From NCBI GenBank assembly GCA_900548315.1, contig URJU01000142.1, positions 1 through 5,453 of the forward strand: a stretch of 5,453 nucleotides of DNA, written 5' to 3'. Below, one piece after another: positions 1-5,426 of this stretch. The notes under the pieces are model-generated. The model ran no database searches and had not been told where the DNA came from. It worked only from the letters and a program-made list of their open reading frames with translations. Positions within the stretch are counted from its first letter, which is position 1. Every line of letters begins with the position of its first letter. This stretch comes from an uncultured Coprococcus sp. (GTDB lineage: Bacteria > Bacillota > Clostridia > Lachnospirales > Lachnospiraceae). The position numbers and the translations under genes are program-made.

Positions 1-2
1 AT

Positions 3-209
3 GCAGAGCAGATGATCAACTATGAGACAGGTGCACCACACACAGCTCATACAACAAATCCTGTACCATTTATCCTTTACAATTATGGTGAGGACGTGGA
101 GCTTCGCGAGGGCGGATGCCTTGCAGATATCGCACCTACACTTCTTGAGGTTATGGGACTTCCTCAGCCTGAAGAGATGACAGGCAAGTCACTTATTGTA
201 AGAAAGTAA
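3..209 (+). CDS. gpmI: 2,3-bisphosphoglycerate-independent phosphoglycerate mutase, C-terminal fragment
   Basis: This is the end of a cytoplasmic glycolytic enzyme that interconverts 3- and 2-phosphoglycerate using a metal-dependent phosphoserine mechanism. Only the last 68 codons are present; the reading frame is open to the left edge (AEQM...), so the start lies outside the window. The fragment contains the family's conserved HTAHTTNPVPF block (residues 13-23 of the fragment), whose second His (AHTT) corresponds to a metal-binding His of the phosphatase-like domain, and the conserved tail DIAPTLLEVMGLPQPEEMTGKSL. The TAA stop is at 207-209. About 80 bp downstream lies a hairpin terminator, so the gene appears to end its transcription unit. 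The match to the conserved C-terminus of the family is clear; metal choice and full length cannot be judged from this fragment. Confidence 0.95.
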   Translation, partial: AEQMINYETGAPHTAHTTNPVPFILYNYGEDVELREGGCLADIAPTLLEVMGLPQPEEMTGKSLIVRK

Positions 210-217
210 AAAAAGAT

Positions 218-236
218 GATGAGCGATGAGCGATGA
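218..236. repeat. short 7-bp tandem repeat behind gpmI
   Basis: The unit GATGAGC occurs twice in a row (218-224, 225-231) and is followed by a partial third copy (GATGA, 232-236). It lies just after the gpmI stop in non-coding sequence. It is probably slippage-generated simple sequence; no function is evident. Confidence 0.5.
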
Positions 237-286
237 CAACAAATGTAGATATATGTCATATCAATCGCGCGAGAAACAATAAATAA

Positions 287-339
287 AAGATACGGCACCG
301 AATTATAATATAAGATTGTTATGATCGGTGCTGTATTTT
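287..339 (+). terminator. hairpin terminator between gpmI and mscL
   Basis: ACGGCACCGA at 292-301 pairs with TCGGTGCTGT at 325-334 (10 bp with one G-U), and the stem extends outward through AAAGAT (286/287-291) against ATTTT (335-339). The 3' side is a short T-rich run, so the element can act as the gpmI terminator. Its mirror-image A-rich 5' flank means it could also work on the opposite strand. The loop is unusually large (302-324) and contains a perfect TATAAT. The T-run is short and interrupted, which lowers confidence. Confidence 0.65.
304..309 (+). promoter_or_regulatory. possible -10 box for mscL inside the terminator loop
   Basis: A perfect TATAAT lies in the hairpin loop, about 45 bp before the mscL start. 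A transcript starting near 316 would carry only the right arm of the hairpin and so would not be terminated by it. No recognisable -35 hexamer sits 16-18 bp upstream (that region is AAATAA-like), and AT-rich sequence yields such boxes by chance, so the call is weak. Confidence 0.3.
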
Positions 340-354
340 GTTGGGAGGATGCAT

Positions 355-774
355 ATGAAGAAGTTTTTGGAAGAGTTTAAGGAGTTTGCTCTTAAGGGAA
401 ATGTGATGAGTCTGGCAATCGGTGTTATCATTGGTGGAGCATTTCAGTCGTTGGTCACAGCTTTTACAGACTGTTTCATCACACCTATAATCAACAGCAT
501 AGGCGGAGCTAAGATCGGCGGACATTTTCAGATATTCCACACAGGACAGTACATTGAGTACGGTGCATTTCTGTCAGCGGTGATCAATTTCATCATTATG
601 GCATTTGTCATATTTGTCATTATGAAAGGAATCAACACACTTATGGATCTTGGAAAGAAGAAAGAGGAGGCAGCGCCTCTCACAAGAAAGTGCCCTTACT
701 GTATGGGTGAGATAGATGTCAAGGCAACAAAGTGCATGTACTGCACATCTGATGTGCCTAAGACTCAGGGATAA
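355..774 (+). CDS. mscL: large-conductance mechanosensitive channel MscL with C-terminal zinc ribbon
   Basis: MscL is a homopentameric inner-membrane channel that opens under membrane tension to release solutes during hypo-osmotic shock. The 139-residue product starts at ATG 355, chosen because GGAGG (344-348) sits 6 nt upstream; the ATG at 349 touches the binding site and the one at 328 lies in the terminator. The family signature FKEFALKGNVMSLAIGVIIG (residues 8-27) covers the amphipathic N-terminal helix and the start of TM1, which runs to about residue 46 (TPIINSIGG). A short external loop follows, then TM2 at about 71-93. After a charged linker (KKKEEA), residues 113-130 hold CPYC and CMYC, a four-Cys zinc-ribbon knuckle in place of the helical bundle known from the E. 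coli C-terminus. Length is normal (E. coli about 136). The gene is probably monocistronic, with hairpins on both sides. The channel assignment is certain; the role of the ribbon is unknown to me. Confidence 0.96.
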   Translation: MKKFLEEFKEFALKGNVMSLAIGVIIGGAFQSLVTAFTDCFITPIINSIGGAKIGGHFQIFHTGQYIEYGAFLSAVINFIIMAFVIFVIMKGINTLMDLGKKKEEAAPLTRKCPYCMGEIDVKATKCMYCTSDVPKTQG

Positions 775-775
775 A

Positions 776-807
776 CGTTTGCGTCGCAGGATGCGATGCG
801 TCTAACG
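776..807 (+). terminator. stable stem-loop directly after mscL
   Basis: TGCGTCGCA (780-788) pairs with TGCGATGCG (792-800) as a 9-bp stem with two G-U pairs and a three-base GGA loop. CGTT (776-779) and AACG (804-807) add an outer helix across a small bulge. It starts 2 nt after the mscL stop. No clean T-run follows (ATTGTATATT), so it may protect the mscL 3' end or assist the next hairpin rather than terminate by itself. Confidence 0.45.
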
Positions 808-822
808 ATTGTATATTATTAT

Positions 823-865
823 AAAATGCCGGCAATTCATCAAATGAGCTGTCGGCATTTTGCTT
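823..865 (+). terminator. Rho-independent terminator downstream of mscL
   Basis: AAAATGCCGGCA (823-834) pairs with TGTCGGCATTTT (850-861) with a single G-U, and the inner bases TTCAT/ATGAG extend the stem to a CAA loop. The right arm ends in TTTT followed by TGCTTGCTGTTTT. This is a strong intrinsic terminator for mscL, and its A-rich left flank could make it bidirectional. It separates mscL from the thiamine operon. Confidence 0.8.
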
Positions 866-923
866 GCTGTTTTGTACAGTGTTATATGTATACTCCTTTG
901 AATAAGTATACGCTAATCTTATA

Positions 924-956
924 CTGGCAAATACAATTATATTGTTGTATTATAAT
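924..956 (+). promoter_or_regulatory. likely promoter of the thiM-thiE-HAD/thiD operon
   Basis: A perfect TATAAT at 951-956 (overlapping TATTAT at 948-953) lies just before the riboswitch. A partial -35 match, CTGGCA (924-929), is 18 bp from the TATTAT version and 21 bp from TATAAT. Initiation would fall near 960-963, almost exactly at the 5' edge of the aptamer, which is the arrangement expected of a riboswitch leader. The -10 and its position are convincing; the -35 is weak. Confidence 0.5.
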
Positions 957-960
957 AACA

Positions 961-1032
961 AAAAATCGGGAGCTTGCATATGAGCGAGCCTTGACCTAAA
1001 ACCCGATATGTACAATGTCGGCGTAGGGATAA
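961..1032 (+). promoter_or_regulatory. TPP riboswitch (THI element), divergent
   Basis: This leader RNA aptamer is expected to bind thiamine pyrophosphate and repress the thi operon. The 3' half (1001-1029) aligns without gaps to the P4-P5 region of the TPP riboswitch consensus as I remember it, agreeing at about 23 of 29 positions. It includes the hallmark GCGTAGGGA (1021-1029), CGAT (1004-1007) and AATG (1014-1017). P4 forms from CCC (1002-1004) and GGG (1026-1028). In the 5' half, GGGAGC (968-973), TGAG (981-984) and TTGACCT (991-997) match the order of P2, the TGAGA junction and the P2 return strand. Oddities are a weak P5 helix, TGAGC instead of TGAGA, and a minimal P1. Its place directly before thiM supports the call independently. 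A covariance-model scan for the TPP family would settle it. Confidence 0.78.
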
Positions 1033-1090
1033 ATGTCAGCATAAAAACAGTTGTGCCTTATGATAGGACATAGCTGCTATTGTAAAGGAG
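1033..1090 (+). promoter_or_regulatory. riboswitch expression platform and thiM ribosome binding site
   Basis: The 58 nt after the aptamer have no run of four or more T, so intrinsic termination is unlikely and control of translation initiation is inferred. AAAGGAG at 1084-1090 is the thiM Shine-Dalgarno sequence. ATTGTA (1079-1084), flush against it, is perfectly complementary to TACAAT (1011-1016) in aptamer loop L5, offering a possible alternative pairing. CATAA/TTATG (1040-1044/1058-1062) could form a small hairpin. These pairings are visible in sequence, but their use is conjecture. Confidence 0.45.
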
Positions 1091-1100
1091 ACTATGGAAA

Positions 1101-1922
1101 ATGATAAGAGAATGCCTTGAGAATGTGAGAAAGAATGTGCCATTGGTACACAATATAACAAACTATGTAACTGTAAATGATGTGGCAAATGTGATCCTTG
1201 CCTGTGGCGGTAGTCCTATCATGTCGGATGACGAGGACGACGCGCCTGATATAACATGTATATGCGGCGGATTGAATATCAATATTGGCACACTTAACAA
1301 GTATACTATACCATCTATGTATCTTGCGGGAAAGAAGGCAAATGAACTTGGACATGTGGTACTTCTTGATCCTGTTGGTGCTGGAGCCAGTAAGCTTAGA
1401 ACAGACACTGCTGTCGGTCTTATGAAAGAGGTAAAGTTTGACGTGATAAGAGGAAATATTTCTGAGATAAAGACATTGGCATATGGCGCTGGAAGTACAA
1501 AGGGGGTTGATGCAGATGTGGCAGATGCAGTTACGGAGGAAACGCTTGACAGTGCTGTTGCGTTTGTGGAGAAGTTATCTGCTGATACAGGATCAATCAT
1601 AGCAGTGACAGGGGCGATAGACCTTGTTGCTGATGGAGAAAAGTGCTATGTGATAAGAAATGGAAGAACTGAGATGGGTAAGATTACGGGAACAGGATGT
1701 CAGCTCTCAGGAATGATGACGGCATATGTTACAGCAAATCCAGATAACAAGCTTGAAGCTGCGGCTGCAGCGGTGATGGCGATGGGACTTGCCGGAGAGA
1801 TCGGTTATTCGCATTTACAGCCGTTTGAGGGAAATTCAACATATAGGAACAGGATCATAGATGCTGTGTACAATATGGATGGAGACATTCTTGAAAATGG
1901 TGCAAAATACGAGATCAGATAA
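1101..1922 (+). CDS. thiM: hydroxyethylthiazole kinase
   Basis: ThiM phosphorylates 4-methyl-5-(2-hydroxyethyl)thiazole with ATP, giving the thiazole phosphate that ThiE consumes; it is a cytoplasmic salvage enzyme of the ribokinase-like fold. The 273-residue product has normal family length. Visible motifs are the substrate-site block PLVHNITNYVTVNDVAN (residues 14-30), GGSPIMSDD (36-44), DPVGAGAS (90-97), RGNISEI (117-123) and the anion-hole/active-site loop ITGTGCQLSG (195-204) with the conserved Cys200. The ATG at 1101 is the only usable start: an in-frame TAA lies at 1083-1085 and AAAGGAG sits 10 nt upstream, slightly far. A second ATG at 1094 is out of frame and opens only eight codons. 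It is the first gene of the operon, directly under the TPP riboswitch, and is followed by thiE after 19 bp. The assignment is secure. Confidence 0.97.
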   Translation: MIRECLENVRKNVPLVHNITNYVTVNDVANVILACGGSPIMSDDEDDAPDITCICGGLNINIGTLNKYTIPSMYLAGKKANELGHVVLLDPVGAGASKLRTDTAVGLMKEVKFDVIRGNISEIKTLAYGAGSTKGVDADVADAVTEETLDSAVAFVEKLSADTGSIIAVTGAIDLVADGEKCYVIRNGRTEMGKITGTGCQLSGMMTAYVTANPDNKLEAAAAAVMAMGLAGEIGYSHLQPFEGNSTYRNRIIDAVYNMDGDILENGAKYEIR

Positions 1923-1941
1923 ATATGGAAGGATTGATTTG

Positions 1942-2586
1942 ATGAAAAAATGCAGCAAAAAAGAACTTATGCTTTATGCGGTGACGGACAGGCACTGGCT
2001 TGGAGAAGAGACACTATATGATCAGGTGAAAAAGGCATTAGAAGGTGGTGCAACATTTATCCAGCTCAGGGAGAAGAAATTAGACATGGATGACTTTCTT
2101 GCTGAGGCAATTGAAATACAGAAACTATGCAGAGAGTATGATGTTCCATTTGTCATAAATGATAATGTAGGGATAGCAAAGGATATAGATGCTGATGGAG
2201 TACATGTTGGACAGAGCGATATGGAGGCTATGGATGTACGAAAGATCCTGGGACCTGACAAGATCCTGGGAGTATCGGCACAGACTGTTGAACAGGCGGT
2301 CATAGCGGAGAACCATGGAGCAGATTATCTGGGAGTCGGTGCGGTGTTTGCTACTGGATCAAAGGACGATGCAGATGATGTGAGCCATGATACTTTAAGG
2401 GCTATATGTGATGCTGTAACTATTCCTGTTATTGCTATCGGAGGAATTACACGAGATAATGTATGTGAACTTGCCGGCTCAGGAATCTGCGGAGTAGCGG
2501 TGATAAGCGCGATATTTGGACAGAAAGATATAAAAAGTGCAACCGAGGGACTGAAGATATCCGTACAAAATATGCTTGAAAGTTAG
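1942..2586 (+). CDS. thiE: thiamine-phosphate synthase
   Basis: ThiE condenses hydroxymethylpyrimidine diphosphate with thiazole phosphate to thiamine monophosphate, releasing pyrophosphate; it is a cytoplasmic TIM barrel. The 214-residue protein has the usual length. Motifs in order are LYAVTDR (11-17), the pyrophosphate-binding QLREK (41-45), the metal-site ND (73-74), GVHVGQSD (86-93), GVSAQT (110-115), YLGVGAVFATGSKDDA (129-144) and IGGI (167-170). The usual FPT.TK loop reads FATGSK here, a mild variation. ATG 1942 is chosen because GGAAGGA (1927-1933) lies 8 nt upstream and the conserved barrel begins soon after; an upstream in-frame ATG at 1861 would overlap thiM and has no binding site. 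The gene follows thiM by 19 bp and precedes the HAD-ThiD gene by 16 bp, indicating co-transcription. Confidence 0.97.
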   Translation: MKKCSKKELMLYAVTDRHWLGEETLYDQVKKALEGGATFIQLREKKLDMDDFLAEAIEIQKLCREYDVPFVINDNVGIAKDIDADGVHVGQSDMEAMDVRKILGPDKILGVSAQTVEQAVIAENHGADYLGVGAVFATGSKDDADDVSHDTLRAICDAVTIPVIAIGGITRDNVCELAGSGICGVAVISAIFGQKDIKSATEGLKISVQNMLES

Positions 2587-2602
2587 AATGGTAGAGGTAT
2601 AT

Positions 2603-4084
2603 ATGAAAAAGATCGTTATCACTGATATAAAGGGAGCTATATTTGATATGGATGGAGTGCTCCTGGACTCCATGCCTATGTGGGATCATGCGGGTGAGAT
2701 ATATCTGTCTGGTCATGGAATACAAGCGGAGCCTGATCTGGAGAAAGTGTTGTTCACCATGACGATGCAAAATGGTGCGGAGTATATGCAGGAACATTAT
2801 GGGCTTGATTTGACTGTGAATGAGATCATTGATGGCATAAATGAGACTATAAGGGACTTTTATTCGAATAAAGTGGTCACAAAGCCGGGAGTGAGGGAAT
2901 TTTTGAGTATCCTAAAGAGATATGATATTCCAGTGACCGTGGCAACCTCAACTGACAGATGTCATGCTGAGGCAGCGCTCAAGAGAAATGGCATTATGCG
3001 TTACATTGACAGGATATTCACATGCTCAGAGGTGGGTATTGGTAAGGCGGCATCACCAAAGATATATGAGCTTGCAGCAGATTTTATGGGTATCGGTAAA
3101 GAGGATACTTTTGTATTTGAAGATGCCTATCATGCTGCACATACGGCGCATGATGATGGATTTGCTGTTGTTGGTTTGTACGATGAATCAAGTAGGGACA
3201 GACAGGATGAATTAAAAGCTCACAGTGACTTTTATTATCTGGGAATGGATGATATGCTGGATGTTTTATTGCCGAATAGGAGCAGACTAGTTCCAGTCCT
3301 CACCATAGCAGGAAGTGATTCATCGGGAGGAGCCGGGATACAGGCGGATCTTAAGACCATGCAGGCAAATGGAGTGTTTGGTATGAGTGCAATAACAGCG
3401 TTGACGGCGCAGAATACGACAGGTGTTACGTCCATAATGAACACAACACCCGATATTCTTGCCGATCAGATCGATGCGGTGTTCAATGATATAAGACCGA
3501 TGGCGGTCAAGATAGGAATGGTATCCGTTCCGAAACTCATCAATGTCATTGCTGACAGACTTATGTACTACAAAGCTGAAAATGTGGTGCTGGATCCTGT
3601 TATGATCGCCACAAGCGGAGCAAAATTGATAAGTGATGACGCTGTGGATGTAATGACAGGCAAATTGTTTCCGCTGGCAAGGCTGATAACTCCTAATATA
3701 CCGGAGACTGAGGTCCTTACAGGATTTGAGGTTAAGAGTAAGGGTGACATGGAGTCTGCAGCAAAAATAATATATGAGAAATATGGTTGTGCAGTTCTGA
3801 TAAAGGGTGGTCATAGTGTAAATGATGCAAATGATATGCTGTTTGATGGCAAAAAAATAATCTGGTTCGATGGTGATAGGATCAACAACGGAAATACACA
3901 CGGAACAGGCTGTACACTTTCGAGTGCGATAGCATCAAATCTTGCAAAGGGGTATGAAATTGCGGATGCGGTGCGAGCTGCTAAGAAGTATATATCTGGC
4001 GCACTTGCAGTGATGTTAGATCTGGGCGAGGGCAGCGGACCGCTAAATCATGGATTTGATATTAAGAGTCGATATATGTTTTGA
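2603..4084 (+). CDS. thiD: fusion of HAD-superfamily phosphatase and hydroxymethylpyrimidine/phosphomethylpyrimidine kinase
   Basis: The 493-residue product joins two enzymes. Residues 1 to about 228 are a HAD hydrolase of the beta-phosphoglucomutase-like type: motif I FDMDGVLLDS (14-23; nucleophile Asp15, acid/base Asp17), an alpha-helical cap (about 24-95), motif II VATST (113-117), motif III Lys in GIGKAASPKIY (145-155) and motif IV FVFEDAYHAAHTA (170-182). Residues about 229-493 are a full-length ThiD of the ribokinase fold: TIAGSDSSGGAGIQADLKTM (234-253), DPVMIATSGAKL (331-342), TPNIPETEVLTG (363-374), KGGH (401-404) and HGTGCTLSSAIASN (433-446) with the catalytic-loop Cys437. ThiD phosphorylates HMP to HMP-P and HMP-PP for ThiE. 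ATG 2603 is preferred because AGAGG (2593-2597) is 5 nt upstream; ATG 2588 is possible. The HAD part may be a thiamine monophosphate or pathway phosphatase, by context only. Kinase confidence is high, HAD substrate unknown. Confidence 0.95.
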   Translation: MKKIVITDIKGAIFDMDGVLLDSMPMWDHAGEIYLSGHGIQAEPDLEKVLFTMTMQNGAEYMQEHYGLDLTVNEIIDGINETIRDFYSNKVVTKPGVREFLSILKRYDIPVTVATSTDRCHAEAALKRNGIMRYIDRIFTCSEVGIGKAASPKIYELAADFMGIGKEDTFVFEDAYHAAHTAHDDGFAVVGLYDESSRDRQDELKAHSDFYYLGMDDMLDVLLPNRSRLVPVLTIAGSDSSGGAGIQADLKTMQANGVFGMSAITALTAQNTTGVTSIMNTTPDILADQIDAVFNDIRPMAVKIGMVSVPKLINVIADRLMYYKAENVVLDPVMIATSGAKLISDDAVDVMTGKLFPLARLITPNIPETEVLTGFEVKSKGDMESAAKIIYEKYGCAVLIKGGHSVNDANDMLFDGKKIIWFDGDRINNGNTHGTGCTLSSAIASNLAKGYEIADAVRAAKKYISGALAVMLDLGEGSGPLNHGFDIKSRYMF

Positions 4085-4134
4085 TCATTTTAAGGCAATG
4101 GTATAGTGCTAAATGTTATTCGGGGAGATATTTT

Positions 4135-5402
4135 ATGAAAAAGATGTGGGAGAAAGGTTCATTTCAGATTATATTGTCTGGTATTTTGACGTTTTTGATC
4201 GTGTGGACGATATTTTTTATAAACGGTTATGCACCGTTTGGCGACAATTCTCTTGCAACCATGGATGCTGAATATCAGTATATTGACCTGTTTGGATACC
4301 TTAAAGATATTCTTACAGGGGACAATAGTGCTGCTTATACATTTAGCAAGACTTTGGGCGGCAATAGTGTAGGGATATTTGGCTATTATCTGTCAAGTCC
4401 ATTTAATATACTGATATTACTTTTTGAAAAATCGCAGATAATTGAGTTCTTTCATTTGACGATCTCCCTCAAATTGACTGTGGCAGCAATGTTTTTTTCT
4501 CTGTTTATAAAGAAAAGATTTTACAGGGAGCTGCGCAGCGAAGGTCTCTGTAGCGATACATATTTGAACAACGGACTTATCACGGTGATCCTCTCTATAA
4601 GCTATGCGCTGTGTCAGTATTCCATATCACAGTCCAGCAATATAATGTGGCTAGATGGCGTATATATGCTCCCACTTATTTTGTTGGGAGTTTATCGTAT
4701 CGTAAACGGAGAAGGAATTTGGAAACTGGCACTTCCAATTGGCATGTCTATTCTGTTTAACTGGTATACAGGCGGAATAAACTGTGCATTTGCTGCTGTA
4801 TGGTTTTTGTTTGAGATTATAATTTGTTATACGGATGGCGACCAGAATTTTGATAGATATGCGTTAAAAAGATCGGCGAAGTTATTGGTAAGGTTTGTGA
4901 TCGGTATGGGAGTAGGGGTGATGTTCAGTTCAATCCTGTTCCTTCCTGTTGTCGGGGCACTGAGAAACGGACCGAGAGGTGAATTGGAATTTAGAAATCT
5001 TCTGAATCTGTCATTTCAGGGAAATGTACTTTCGGCCATAAATTCGTATTCGTTGGGGGCTAAAAGCGGCAGATATAATGTGTCTCTGTTCTGCGGCAGC
5101 ATAGCTCTTTTGGGTTGTATCGGAGACGTTCTTGTAAAACCGCGCCGCTCTGGTGAGAGATGTATCAGGCTAGTCGTGTTGATTACTGCAGTGATGATGT
5201 TTTATTGGAATCCGTTATATACAGTTTTCTCGCTTTTTAAGTCGGTGGGGTCCTATTGGTCCAGATATTCATATTTGGGTGTTTTCTGTATCGTTTTTCT
5301 TGCTGCAGATTTTTATCTGGAAAGGATGCGTGTCGGTATGACACGTAAAATGATATTGGCAACGTTGATACTTGGCATGTTGATGTTAATTTTAAACACA
5401 AT
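4135..5402 (+). CDS. YfhO-family multi-pass membrane protein, 3' end missing
   Basis: About 422 codons are present, starting at ATG 4135 with GGGGAG (4122-4127) 7 nt upstream; the frame is still open where native sequence stops. The protein is strongly hydrophobic with many membrane segments, the first at about residues 10-30. It matches the YfhO family (GT-C-like, one member of which assists lipoteichoic acid glycosylation in Bacillus subtilis) through PFGDNSLATMDAEYQYIDLF (34-53), NIMWLDGVYMLPLILLGVYR (169-188), LFNWYTGGIN (207-216), NPLYTVF (359-365) and SRYSYLGVF (376-384). The acidic residues after the first membrane segment (D44/E46) are where GT-C enzymes usually keep catalytic acids. 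Family members are much longer (typically over 800 residues), so roughly half is lost, because the contig runs into adapter. It lies 50 bp after thiD without a clear terminator, so read-through is possible, but a thiamine role is not suggested. The exact substrate is unknown. Confidence 0.88.
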
Positions 5403-5426
5403 CTGTCTCTTATACACATCTGACGC
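5403..5426. other. Nextera/Tn5 mosaic-end adapter, first copy (sequencing artefact)
   Basis: CTGTCTCTTATACACATCT (5403-5421) is exactly the reverse-complement Tn5 mosaic end used in Nextera libraries, followed by GACGC, the first bases of the standard adapter tail. It continues the YfhO reading frame without a stop (CLLYTSDA), giving a false protein extension. It is library-derived, not genomic. Confidence 0.97.

Noticed and set aside
743..757. Perfect inverted repeat GCACAT-CTG-ATGTGC near the mscL 3' end
   Set aside because: It encodes the second CxxC knuckle and following residues; 6 bp with no T-run is not a credible terminator or operator.
893..899. CTCCTTT perfectly complementary to the thiM ribosome binding site AAAGGAG (1084-1090)
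   Set aside because: It lies upstream of the most likely promoter (951-956), so it would not be in the leader RNA; a 7-base match in this span can be chance.
796..999. 67-codon + strand ORF between mscL and thiM
   Set aside because: It overlaps the mscL terminator, the thi promoter and the riboswitch, has no ribosome binding site, and its Cys/Tyr-rich translation resembles nothing known.
1861..1941. Upstream in-frame ATG at 1861 that would extend ThiE by 27 residues
   Set aside because: It overlaps thiM by 62 bp, lacks a ribosome binding site, and ThiE from ATG 1942 already has the family's normal length with GGAAGGA well placed.
3320..3901. 193-codon minus-strand ORF opposite the ThiD domain
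   Set aside because: It is the antisense shadow of a clearly conserved ThiD coding region and has no recognisable motifs or binding site.
4085..4134. Search for a terminator or riboswitch between thiD and the YfhO gene
   Set aside because: Only a weak GGCA/TGCT-type pairing is visible, with no T-run; nothing supportable besides the ribosome binding site.
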